Of a stretch of 29,665 nucleotides of DNA, positions 1-8,162 are shown one piece after another. The notes beneath the pieces were generated by a model that did no database searches, was not told the DNA's origin, and saw only the letters and a list, made by a program, of their open reading frames with translations. The position numbers were made by a program, and so were the translations under genes. The DNA lies in contig JAEXBA010000038.1 in NCBI GenBank assembly GCA_023457935.1, forward strand, positions 1-29,665, given 5' to 3'. Each line of letters starts with the position of its first letter. Position 1 is the first letter of the stretch. This DNA is from Bacteroidota bacterium. Lineage in GTDB: Bacteria; Bacteroidota; Bacteroidia; Flavobacteriales; Weeksellaceae.

Positions 1-2151
1 ATCTGCGAACAAGAATGTGTCTGTTACCAGCATTAGTGGTGCTGTGTCCAAAATGATATAATCGTAATTAGGTTTTAATTCTTTAATTAATTCCTCGTAT
101 CTGCCATTACTTAAAAGTTCTGTTGGATTTGGCGGAATGCTTCCAGAATAAATTACATCACAATGTGGGTTAAAAGATGTTACATGAACAATGTCGTTTA
201 ACTCTGTTTTATCATCATATAAATATTCAGTTAACCCTCTTAATCCTCTGCGTGCTGTATTGTATCTCTGAAGTTGAGGATTACGAATGTCCGAACCAAT
301 TATAATCACCTTTTTGCTAGGAGTAGCCAGTGTAAGTGCTAAATTAACAGATGTAAACGTTTTACCTTCACCTTTAACAGTGGAAGAAACAAAAACCACT
401 TTGCCACCAGAAGTTTTTGGAAGCATGAAATTCATATTCGTTATCAGAATTCTAAAGGCTTCAGCCATTGGCGACATATCGTTCGGACGAATAATTTCCT
501 CTTCACCTTTCTGAATTTTAGGCAGTTCGGCCAAAACAGGAGCATGAGAAAGTTTTTCTAGATCATGCTTGGACTTAATCTTGTTATCGAACAACTCTTT
601 AAGATAAATTAAGGCAAAAGGAATCAGAAGTCCAGCAGCCAGCGCTCCCAGTAAGATGATCATTTTTTTTGGAGCTACCGGCTTGTCGCTGGCAAATGCG
701 ATATCTATCACGCGGGCTTTATTCCCTTTTATTGCCAAAGAAATTGCAGTTTCTTCGCGTTTTTGAAGCAGTAAAAGATAGAGGTTTTCTTTAATTTGCT
801 GCTGTCTTTCCAAACTACGGAACATTTTCTCCATGGCCGGTAGTTTTGAAATTTTTCCGGTCACCAAATTTTGCTCTCTCTGATATTCATTTCTGGCAAG
901 CTCAAGTCCAGTTCTGGTTTTTTGCAATGACTGCATAACGGATGAGCGCAGGCTGTTAATCTGTTTCGTAAGATCCTGAACCGCCGGATGTTCAGCCGTA
1001 GCCGAAGACAGAAGCCTGTTCCGCTCCAGAACCAACTGATTGTAAGCCATGATATTTGCAGACGCATCAGCATTCTGCAATCCCACGTTAGAGGGTAAAA
1101 CCTGATACGCACCCTGACGGTTCATATATCCTATCAATGAGTTTGTAAGCTCCAGCTGAGCATCAGTATCCAGTTGCTTGCTTCTTGCCGCCGCCGAACT
1201 TTCCAAATTGATTCGAGCTTCCGTTTCAATATCAGTAACCCTGTTTGCAGCTTTGAACTGTTCCTTTTCATTTTCTACCTGTCCCAATTCTTCAGAAACT
1301 TTTCCGATCCGGTCTTCAATGAAAGCCATCGTTTGCCGTGCTTCCTCTGCCTTATCGTCTACTGCATCACGATTATAGGCCACCACAAGATTATTCAACA
1401 CATCTTTTGCCTTGTCGGTTTGCGGATAGTTCATTCCCAGCCCTATAACCGTTGCATCCTTATTTACCAAACTTACATCAGTAATTCCCTGCAACTGACC
1501 GACTCTTCCCTCTTTAGTCGCAATGAGCAGTTTCAGGTCTCCAATTTCTCCAGCTTTTACCGGATCAAAAAATCGATTTTTGGTGATGATAATATTAGCG
1601 TAAGGCAGACTGATTGTTCTGTTAAATACCCCTTCAATCTTTGATTTAAGCTCCGGAGAACTAAGAGTCAACTTATCATTCTTGTACTCAAAACTAATAG
1701 GTTCCTTGGGAAATACTGAGTTCTTTTTCTCATTGATAACAGAAACAATTACAGGATTTGTATCCCCGTAAAGTTCTTTGCTTTTTAATCCATCCTCGGA
1801 AACTACAACAACCTGCAGATTTTTGGTAGTGACTACCTCCCGCATCAGTTTTTTCGACTTGAAAATTTCAATTTCATTGTCGATGCTGTTGGTACTCATT
1901 CCGCCAATGCCGGAAAGTCCCTGCAAAATTTCGCCATCAACACCACCTACAGCGTTTCCTGCCTTTTTTGCGTCTTTTATTAAGACCGTAGTTTTTACAT
2001 TGTAAACCGGTGTAGTAAATTTTAAATAAAAATAAGCAGCAATAAGTGCTGCCAACGCACCAATTATAAACCAAGGCCACTTTCGGACATAAGGTTTGAT
2101 AATCTCTGCAATATGAATTTCCGATTCTTCTACTTTAGAATTTTCTTCCAT
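1..2151 (-). CDS. Wzc-like polysaccharide tyrosine autokinase (3' end outside window)
   Basis: Inner-membrane co-polymerase and BY-kinase of surface polysaccharide export; it controls chain length and assembly with the Wza-like lipoprotein encoded just upstream. The frame stays open from an ATG at 2151 to base 1, giving 717 residues. Seen: an N-terminal helix at about residues 24-45, a Wzz-type region, a long coiled-coil region rich in Gln, Glu and Arg, a second helix near 497-520, then a P-loop kinase. The kinase shows GEGKT (Lys597), a Walker A' motif GSDIRNP (Asp621) and Walker B YIILDTAP (Asp702). The C-terminal tyrosine cluster that such kinases phosphorylate would lie beyond the window. 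It starts 13 bp after the export lipoprotein stop, so the two are surely co-transcribed. The family is clear; the polymer exported is not known. Confidence 0.93.
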   Translation of the reverse strand, partial: MEENSKVEESEIHIAEIIKPYVRKWPWFIIGALAALIAAYFYLKFTTPVYNVKTTVLIKDAKKAGNAVGGVDGEILQGLSGIGGMSTNSIDNEIEIFKSKKLMREVVTTKNLQVVVVSEDGLKSKELYGDTNPVIVSVINEKKNSVFPKEPISFEYKNDKLTLSSPELKSKIEGVFNRTISLPYANIIITKNRFFDPVKAGEIGDLKLLIATKEGRVGQLQGITDVSLVNKDATVIGLGMNYPQTDKAKDVLNNLVVAYNRDAVDDKAEEARQTMAFIEDRIGKVSEELGQVENEKEQFKAANRVTDIETEARINLESSAAARSKQLDTDAQLELTNSLIGYMNRQGAYQVLPSNVGLQNADASANIMAYNQLVLERNRLLSSATAEHPAVQDLTKQINSLRSSVMQSLQKTRTGLELARNEYQREQNLVTGKISKLPAMEKMFRSLERQQQIKENLYLLLLQKREETAISLAIKGNKARVIDIAFASDKPVAPKKMIILLGALAAGLLIPFALIYLKELFDNKIKSKHDLEKLSHAPVLAELPKIQKGEEEIIRPNDMSPMAEAFRILITNMNFMLPKTSGGKVVFVSSTVKGEGKTFTSVNLALTLATPSKKVIIIGSDIRNPQLQRYNTARRGLRGLTEYLYDDKTELNDIVHVTSFNPHCDVIYSGSIPPNPTELLSNGRYEELIKELKPNYDYIILDTAPLMLVTDTFLFAD

Positions 2152-2164
2152 TAACTATTCTCAA

Positions 2165-2995
2165 TTATTTTCTTAACAAACTGATAACCAACGCTAACAC
2201 CCCGATCCCTACTGATGCTGCCGAGATAATCAGTCCTGTATTTGGATTTGTTCTTGCTGTAATTTCTTTGTTTTCATTGGCTGACACCACAACAACATCT
2301 CCCTGCTGAAGATTATAAAAATCTGAATTCAGAAAATCAGCATCTTTCAGATTGATTCTTTCTTTAACAACAGCACCAGCATCATTTCTCAACACCAAAA
2401 CATCGTCTCTTTTGCCATACTGAGTAAGATCACCGGCCATTCCTATTGCACTCAAAATCGTTGCCTTGCCGTTAGGAACAGTGTACTCGCCAGGTCTGTT
2501 AACTTCACCAAGTACTGTCACTTTAAAGTTTACCAGCCGTAAACTTACGGTTGGATTAATTATATACCTGGAAATTCTTCTCTTTAATTCATCTCTAAAC
2601 TGTTCTTGTGTCAAACTGGCAGCGTGGACTTTACCTACCACAGGAAAATCTACATTTCCCTCTGCGTCGATAATGTACGATGGTCCGTTAACGGTCGTCA
2701 TTGAAGAGTTGGGTGTATTTCCACCAGCAGGTGCATTCTGAATGACTTCGGAAGACGAATAATTCTGGTTAAACGGTTTTGCCACATCCATATCCTTTGC
2801 CGACACAAAGACAATAAGCTGATCATCTGGCTTGAGGGTAACACTGCTGTTTTTGGCGGCTACTTCGCCAGCCAGCTGCTCTATATTCTGCATGTAATTC
2901 AGTTCGCTATCTTTCGGTTTTTGAAAAAGACCGCACGATACAAACAGAAAACTAACTGCAAACAGCAGCAAAGCATTGCATTTTATTTTATTCAT
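2165..2995 (-). CDS. Wza-like polysaccharide export lipoprotein (SLBB domains)
   Basis: Outer-membrane channel lipoprotein for capsule or exopolysaccharide export, 276 residues. The N-terminus is a lipoprotein signal with a lipobox ending FVSC, so Cys21 is the predicted lipidated residue. A Poly_export domain occupies roughly residues 50-140 (SYIIDAEGNVDFPVVGKV is a typical stretch) and an SLBB fold follows (VLGEVNRPGEYTVPNG). The protein ends with a hydrophobic helix at about 253-275, as in Wza, where the C-terminal helix forms the outer-membrane pore. It lies 26 bp after the dehydratase stop and 13 bp before the tyrosine kinase, fitting one export operon. Family assignment is firm. Confidence 0.93.
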   Translation of the reverse strand: MNKIKCNALLLFAVSFLFVSCGLFQKPKDSELNYMQNIEQLAGEVAAKNSSVTLKPDDQLIVFVSAKDMDVAKPFNQNYSSSEVIQNAPAGGNTPNSSMTTVNGPSYIIDAEGNVDFPVVGKVHAASLTQEQFRDELKRRISRYIINPTVSLRLVNFKVTVLGEVNRPGEYTVPNGKATILSAIGMAGDLTQYGKRDDVLVLRNDAGAVVKERINLKDADFLNSDFYNLQQGDVVVVSANENKEITARTNPNTGLIISAASVGIGVLALVISLLRK

Positions 2996-3021
2996 GTGCT
3001 TGCAAAGATATATTTATAAGG

Positions 3022-4950
3022 TTATTTGTCAAGAACTTCATATACAGAATTATTACTTTTGAATTCGGGAACAATGCCTTTCAAAAGTCGTACCACTTCC
3101 ACTTTATCCCTGCGCAGGGCAGATTTTGTAATTCTGTTCACCAATTCTTCTATTTGAAGGAATTCCAAATGAGGATCTTTCGAAATCATTATTTTTTCAT
3201 TCGGAGTCGGCAAAGTTTTGGTATTATCGCTCAACAATTCTTCGTATAGTTTTTCACCAGGACGAAGACCGGTATAAATAATTTTGATATCAGTCTCAGG
3301 TTCAAATCCGGAAAGCTTTATCATTCTTCTTGCCAAATCAAGAATCTTTACCGGTTCTCCCATATCAAAAACGTAAATCTCGCCCCCACTTCCCATTGTT
3401 CCGGCCTGAAGAACTAATTCACAGGCTTCCGGAATGGTCATGAAATATCTTACAATATCAGGATGAGTTATCGTTACAGGACCTCCATTTTCAATCTGTT
3501 TTTTGAAATGCGGAATTACTGAACCATTTGATCCAAGCACGTTACCAAAACGTGTAGTTATAAATTTTGTAGAATTTCCACTGGTATTCTGCAAAGCCTG
3601 CACAAATAGTTCTGCACCTCTTTTCGATGCACCCATTACATTGGTAGGATTTACAGCTTTATCGGTGGAAACCATAACAAAGCGGTTAACCTGATACTTA
3701 CTGGCCAAAGTCGACAGATTTTTTGAACCTAAGATGTTTACCAATATTGCTTCATGAGGGTTTTCCTCAACCAATGGAACGTGTTTGTACGCAGCAGCGT
3801 GATAAACCATCGCAAACTGATATTTCTGAAAAAGTGGTTCGATTCTGTGCCGGTTGGAAATATCAGCAAGTACGAACCTGAAATCAACATGCGGGTATTT
3901 TTCCCTCATTTCCAGTTCGATTTCATACAACGGCGTTTCTGCCTGATCCAAAACCACAATTAAAGCCGGATCAAACTGTGCCACCTGCCTTACTATTTCG
4001 CTTCCAATTGAACCTGCGCCACCCGTTACCAAAATAGCTTTCTGAAAATGACGTCTTTTTACTTCGTCATTGTCGAGTTTGATGGGTTTTCTGTTTAAAA
4101 GGTCTTCGATCTGAAGATTTTTGATGGAAGTTCCAATATCACTTTCCCGTAACTTCTGTACTGAAGGTGCTTTGAATACCTGTAAGTCTTTCTCCAGAAA
4201 AAGATTAACCCAGGAATTCATTTCTTCTTTCGACATCATTTCCTTGATGATCAGCACTCCGTCGATACCAATTTCTTCCTTTTCACTACTTTCAATTTTC
4301 ATCTTAGTAAAAATTGTTTTTCCAAGTAATTTTGCTCTTACGGAATCCGTTCTTTGCGTCAGAAAACCCTGAACAGAATATGGTAATGAAGGGTTATCTA
4401 ATATTGCCCGCGCTACAGCGATCGACTGTTCATCAATTCCCAAAACCAAAATGCGCTTTTTAAGGGAACTTCTTCGAAATTCTCTAACTAAATGAAAAAA
4501 CTCTTTTACGAAAAGGCGAAAAAGAAAAAGCAGTATAAAAGAAACGGCAAAATACACTATCAGGAACGGTGTGAGCAAGAATTTCTCGCCGCTACTCCAA
4601 AAATAAGCTAAATTAACAACTCCGATCGTCAAGGCAGTTAAAAAACTTGCAACCAAAAGCTTAAATAAATCGATAAAAGTGGAATGTCTGATGATGCCCG
4701 CATAGGTTCTAAGTAACATCATAAAAAGCACATTTACCCCGATAATAAGCAAGTACTTAAGGTAATCTGGCCGAGCTTCATGTCCCCTGACATTTAACTT
4801 ATGTATTATATAAAATGACAGGAAAATGGAGAACAGTAACAGCCCAATATCAATTAAAAGAATAACCCAGCGCGGAAGATACCGCACATCTGATAAATTC
4901 ACAATATTATCCCCACTATAGACTTTCTTTTTAAAGCTCTGTATACTCAT
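3022..4950 (-). CDS. Membrane-bound NDP-sugar 4,6-dehydratase (PglF/WbpM/CapD type)
   Basis: Predicted to convert UDP-GlcNAc to the UDP-4-keto-6-deoxy sugar, the first step to bacillosamine, QuiNAc or FucNAc type sugars. The 642 residues match the long, membrane-anchored class: about four helices within residues 28-150, a first Rossmann-like domain (ILVLGIDEQ near 167), then the SDR domain with TGGAGSIGSE at 309-318. The active site reads VSTDK at 427-431 and MGASK at 439-443, so the usual Tyr of the SDR Tyr-x3-Lys pair is Met439, as in WbpM and PglF (S-M-K triad). HAAAYKHVP at 384-392 is also characteristic. It is the first gene after a 210-bp promoter gap and leads the export genes. The exact sugar product cannot be read from the sequence. 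Confidence 0.92.
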   Translation of the reverse strand: MSIQSFKKKVYSGDNIVNLSDVRYLPRWVILLIDIGLLLFSIFLSFYIIHKLNVRGHEARPDYLKYLLIIGVNVLFMMLLRTYAGIIRHSTFIDLFKLLVASFLTALTIGVVNLAYFWSSGEKFLLTPFLIVYFAVSFILLFLFRLFVKEFFHLVREFRRSSLKKRILVLGIDEQSIAVARAILDNPSLPYSVQGFLTQRTDSVRAKLLGKTIFTKMKIESSEKEEIGIDGVLIIKEMMSKEEMNSWVNLFLEKDLQVFKAPSVQKLRESDIGTSIKNLQIEDLLNRKPIKLDNDEVKRRHFQKAILVTGGAGSIGSEIVRQVAQFDPALIVVLDQAETPLYEIELEMREKYPHVDFRFVLADISNRHRIEPLFQKYQFAMVYHAAAYKHVPLVEENPHEAILVNILGSKNLSTLASKYQVNRFVMVSTDKAVNPTNVMGASKRGAELFVQALQNTSGNSTKFITTRFGNVLGSNGSVIPHFKKQIENGGPVTITHPDIVRYFMTIPEACELVLQAGTMGSGGEIYVFDMGEPVKILDLARRMIKLSGFEPETDIKIIYTGLRPGEKLYEELLSDNTKTLPTPNEKIMISKDPHLEFLQIEELVNRITKSALRRDKVEVVRLLKGIVPEFKSNNSVYEVLDK

Positions 4951-5027
4951 TCTGAAAATTAAGCCGTAATTAGGAAATAGTAATTTAACATATGCAAACA
5001 GCTAGTGACATCTTCAAATCCTGCACC

Positions 5028-5036
5028 AAAAAAAAA
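5028..5036. other. A9 homopolymer in the leader of the dehydratase gene
   Basis: A run of nine A (T on the coding strand) about 80 bp before the dehydratase start. On the coding strand it follows an AT-only inverted repeat (AATATTT-TGT-AAATATT). This could be a weak attenuator or a slippage-prone tract; no function is demonstrated. Confidence 0.3.
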
Positions 5037-5085
5037 CGATTACAATATTTACAAAATATTCACATCAATTTTTTGAGATTTAGTG

Positions 5086-5093
5086 CAAATGTA
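5086..5093 (-). promoter_or_regulatory. Candidate -7 promoter element for the dehydratase-export operon
   Basis: On the minus strand the sequence reads TACATTTG, a match to the Bacteroidota -7 consensus TAnnTTTG. It would leave a leader of about 130 nt before the ATG at 4950. No clear -33 TTG is seen at the usual distance. The 210-bp gap 4951-5160 contains no gene and is otherwise AT-rich sequence. Confidence 0.45.
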
Positions 5094-5097
5094 AACA

Positions 5098-5111
5098 ATT
5101 TGGTACCAAAT
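5098..5111. promoter_or_regulatory. Perfect 14-bp palindrome (possible operator)
   Basis: ATTTGGTACCAAAT is identical to its reverse complement. It lies 4 bp upstream of the candidate TACATTTG element in the minus-strand sense, where a repressor or activator of the export operon would sit. Confidence 0.4.
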
Positions 5112-5160
5112 AAATAAAATAAGCAAAAATATTATCATTTATGTAATATGGTAATCATAG

Positions 5161-6303
5161 CTAAAATTGCAGCATCCTTTCAAACACCTCGGTAATCCTT
5201 TGTTTATCAAAACTATTCAGATTCGAACCGGAGGGCAGACATAAGCCACCCTTAAACAAACTCTCAGCTACCTCTCCACCCACATAATCTTCAGCTGAAT
5301 AAAACGGTTGGGTATGCAGCGGTTTCCAAAGAGGTCTTGACTCAATTTCATGCTGATTCAGAAATTTACACATATCTTCAGCTGTAATTCCAGCTTCCTC
5401 TTCGTTTATAAGTACGGTATTTAACCAAAAATTTGAATCGAATTCTTCAGATGGCACCTGATGCAAGTAAATTCCGGTTTTTTGACTGAAAAGCTTCTGA
5501 TAAAACTTATGATTTTCTTTTTTCGCTTTAAGTTTCTGTTCCAAAGTTTGCAACTGTGCATTTCCCAAAGCAGCCAAAACATTACTCATGCGATAATTGT
5601 AACCCAATTCGCTGTGCAGATAATAGTTTGCATTGTCCTTTGCCTGTGTTGAAAGAAAAATCGCCCGGTCGCGTAAAGCCGAATTTTTAGTAATTAAAGC
5701 TCCGCCGCCGGAAGTTGTGATAATCTTATTTCCGTTAAAACTCAATATGGCAATATCCCCAAAAGTGCCGCAATTTTTACCTTTAAATTTGCTTCCCAAC
5801 GACTCTGCAGCATCTTCAATAACCGGTATTTCGTAATTTTGCGAAATCCACCGGATCTGCTCTATCTGATAAGGCATTCCATAAAGATTGACCGCAATAA
5901 CTGCTTTTGGTTTTCTTTTCTGCTGGAGACAAAGTTTTATCGCATCTTCTAATGCGTTAGGACAGAGATTCCAGGTTTCTTTTTCACTGTCTACAAACAC
6001 TGGACTGGCGCCTAAATATTTAATCGGATTAGCGGATGCAGCAAAAGTAAAAGACTGACAGATAACAAAATCATCGGGTTTTACATCAAGCAAAATCAAT
6101 GCTAAATGTAGTGCCGCCGTACCTGTGGTTGTTGCGGCAACAAAAGAATCTTCGCCTAAATAATCTGCAATATTTTTCTGGAATGCATCAACCTGAGAAC
6201 CACCTTGGGTAACCCAATTACTCTCTAGCGTTTCTCTTAAAAATTCGATCTCAGAACCAGACAAATCCGGTGGAGAAAGATAAATACGTGATTGAGATTC
6301 CAA
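5161..6303 (-). CDS. DegT/DnrJ/EryC1/StrS family sugar aminotransferase (PglE-like)
   Basis: PLP-dependent enzyme expected to aminate a 4-keto-6-deoxy NDP-sugar using glutamate, taking the product of the neighbouring dehydratase. Within 380 residues it shows the N-terminal SPPDLSGSEIEFL, the TGTAALHLAL cofactor loop (61-70), PVFVDSEKETWNL, VIEDAAESLGSKFKG with Asp164 expected to contact the pyridine nitrogen, and SFNGNKIITTSGGG with Lys193 as the Schiff-base lysine. The start is a TTG: the frame has a stop a few codons upstream, no ATG lies near, and the conserved N-terminal motif begins within ten residues. It follows recX by 11 bp. A matching N-acetyltransferase (PglD) is not present in the window. 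Confidence 0.92.
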   Translation of the reverse strand: MESQSRIYLSPPDLSGSEIEFLRETLESNWVTQGGSQVDAFQKNIADYLGEDSFVAATTTGTAALHLALILLDVKPDDFVICQSFTFAASANPIKYLGASPVFVDSEKETWNLCPNALEDAIKLCLQQKRKPKAVIAVNLYGMPYQIEQIRWISQNYEIPVIEDAAESLGSKFKGKNCGTFGDIAILSFNGNKIITTSGGGALITKNSALRDRAIFLSTQAKDNANYYLHSELGYNYRMSNVLAALGNAQLQTLEQKLKAKKENHKFYQKLFSQKTGIYLHQVPSEEFDSNFWLNTVLINEEEAGITAEDMCKFLNQHEIESRPLWKPLHTQPFYSAEDYVGGEVAESLFKGGLCLPSGSNLNSFDKQRITEVFERMLQF

Positions 6304-6314
6304 ATTTTTTCGTT

Positions 6315-6779
6315 TTAATCAAAAATATCCATAATTTTTTGGTATTCAAAACCTCTGCTCAGTAAATACCTTGTCGTCTTTAATTTTTTTTCATACTCTT
6401 TAGCAGCCTTTTGCTTTGAGTAATAATTTTCCCAGATTCTGACAATCAACTTTTCATAATCCGACTCATCAATTTCATCCATACATTTAGAAATAAGCTT
6501 TTCGGAAATTCCTTTTTGCTTTAAATGCATTCTTATCTTATTCCTTCCCCAATTCTTAATATTGAATTTTCCTCGGATGTAACTTCTAGTAAAACGCTCT
6601 TCATTGAGATAATTCTCATTAATTAAATAAAGAATAATTTCATCCTTCGCTTCAGGAATCAATAAGAAATCCCGCATTTTTTGCTCAACCTCCATATGGC
6701 ATCTGTCCTGATAAACACAGTAGTTTACCAATTTCTGCTTAATTTGTTCAAAAGTGTAGGATTTTTTTAGATCAGCCAT
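6315..6779 (-). CDS. recX: RecX family regulatory protein
   Basis: Small helical protein of the RecX family, which binds RecA filaments and restrains recombination. The chosen ATG at 6779 gives 154 residues (MADLKKSYTFEQIKQKL). A TTG five codons upstream is possible but has no support. Family traits visible: the tandem three-helix repeats, the ENYLNEERFTRSYIRGK block, then WGRNKIRMHLKQKGIS, matching the canonical W-G-x-x-[KR]-I-x-x-x-L-x-x-[KR]-G-I pattern. It is strongly AT-rich and Lys-rich. It sits between two nucleotide-sugar genes, 45 bp after the dehydrogenase stop, so it is probably carried on the same transcript although its role is unrelated to polysaccharide. Confidence 0.88.
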   Translation of the reverse strand: MADLKKSYTFEQIKQKLVNYCVYQDRCHMEVEQKMRDFLLIPEAKDEIILYLINENYLNEERFTRSYIRGKFNIKNWGRNKIRMHLKQKGISEKLISKCMDEIDESDYEKLIVRIWENYYSKQKAAKEYEKKLKTTRYLLSRGFEYQKIMDIFD

Positions 6780-6824
6780 GCATCCATTTTGCAAAGAAGC
6801 TTAAATTAACTGGAAATTTTACTC

Positions 6825-8126
6825 CTAAAGTCGCAAATCAGCAGATTTTAGAACCCCTTTGACATCGTAAACTACAGAATTTTCCTTTCTTAAACCATCC
6901 AAATTCAAATCCAGAAAATCAGAATGGGCAACTCCCAAAACAATGGCGTCAAATCTTCTTTTTTCCTGTAACAGAACAGCAATGTTCTCTACTGGACGAA
7001 TCCCATATTCTTCAAATACCTCTGCAGAATTTGCCCACGGATCCATAACAGTAACTTTAGCACCGTATTCTTCAATTCCGCCGATCACATCTACGATTTT
7101 TGTATTTCTGATATCGGGGCAATTTTCCTTAAATGCAATACCAAGCATTAAAACTTCAGCGTTTTTTACTGAAATATCATTTCTGATCATCAGCTTGATT
7201 ACCTGCGAGGCGACAAATGCTCCCATAGAATCATTGAGTCTTCTGGCTGCCAAAATCAATTCAGAATAATAACCAATTTCCTGTGCTTTTTGAGCGAGAT
7301 AAAATGGATCAACTCCAATACAATGACCGCCAACTAATCCGGGCTTGAACGGTAAAAAATTCCATTTGGTACCTGCAGCTGCCAGGACTTCATGAGTATC
7401 AATATCCATTAAAGAAAAGATTTTAGCAAGTTCGTTGATAAAGGCGATGTTAATATCACGCTGTGCATTTTCAATTACCTTAGATGCTTCTGCTACTTTA
7501 ATGCTTGATGCCAAATGAGTACCTGCAGTCACCACGGAGGAATACAACTGATCTATAAGTTTACCAGCTTCCGGCGTAGATCCTGAAGTTACTTTCAATA
7601 TTTTTTCAACTGTTCTCTCCTTATCGCCTGGATTAATTCTTTCCGGAGAGTAACCACAGTAAAAATCTTCGTTAAACTTTAAATTCGAAAAGCGCTCAAG
7701 CACTGGGACACATTCCTCCTCAGTAACCCCGGGATAAACGGTTGATTCATAAATCACAATATCTCCTTTCTTAAGCAATTTTCCAACAGTTTCACTTGCT
7801 TTTATCAAAGGGATTAAAACAGGACGATTGTTCTTATCTACCGGCGTTGGAACTGTAATGATATAGATATTAGCATCTTCTATATCCTTTGTATTAATAC
7901 TGCAAAAAAGTCCTTTAGAACCCGCAAGCCGAAATGGATTTTCATTTAAAATAAATTCCTGTAGCTTTTCTGTAGAAACTTCCTGCGTTTCATCGTGATA
8001 TTGCTGAAGTTCAGCAACCCTATCCGCATCAATATCAAAACCCACTACCGGGTACTGTGTAGCAAACAACCTTGCTAATGGTAATCCTACATAACCCAAA
8101 CCGATTACAGCAATCCTATAATTCAT
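6825..8126 (-). CDS. UDP-N-acetylhexosamine 6-dehydrogenase (TviB/WbpO type)
   Basis: NAD-dependent UDP-sugar dehydrogenase that oxidises C6 of a UDP-HexNAc to the uronic acid in two steps. The 433-residue protein begins with a Rossmann motif VIGLGYVGLPLA (7-18). It carries PTPVD near 93-97, the STVYPGVTEE loop (128-137), SPERINPGD (160-168) and the active-site GGHCIGVDPFYLA, with Cys269 as the catalytic thiol. The C-terminal domain has GIAFKENCPDIRNT. These features place it with the TviB/WbpO/VipA branch rather than the UDP-glucose dehydrogenase Ugd branch, but GlcNAc versus GalNAc preference is not resolved. It lies 36 bp after glyA and precedes recX. Confidence 0.9.
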   Translation of the reverse strand: MNYRIAVIGLGYVGLPLARLFATQYPVVGFDIDADRVAELQQYHDETQEVSTEKLQEFILNENPFRLAGSKGLFCSINTKDIEDANIYIITVPTPVDKNNRPVLIPLIKASETVGKLLKKGDIVIYESTVYPGVTEEECVPVLERFSNLKFNEDFYCGYSPERINPGDKERTVEKILKVTSGSTPEAGKLIDQLYSSVVTAGTHLASSIKVAEASKVIENAQRDINIAFINELAKIFSLMDIDTHEVLAAAGTKWNFLPFKPGLVGGHCIGVDPFYLAQKAQEIGYYSELILAARRLNDSMGAFVASQVIKLMIRNDISVKNAEVLMLGIAFKENCPDIRNTKIVDVIGGIEEYGAKVTVMDPWANSAEVFEEYGIRPVENIAVLLQEKRRFDAIVLGVAHSDFLDLNLDGLRKENSVVYDVKGVLKSADLRL

Positions 8127-8162
8127 GTATTTTTTTACTTAAAAAATTTGCGCCAACTTCAT

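Noticed and set aside
1174..1644. Long plus-strand reading frame opposite the tyrosine kinase gene
   Set aside because: It is antisense to a well-supported kinase gene, has no promoter or family features and a composition typical of shadow frames.
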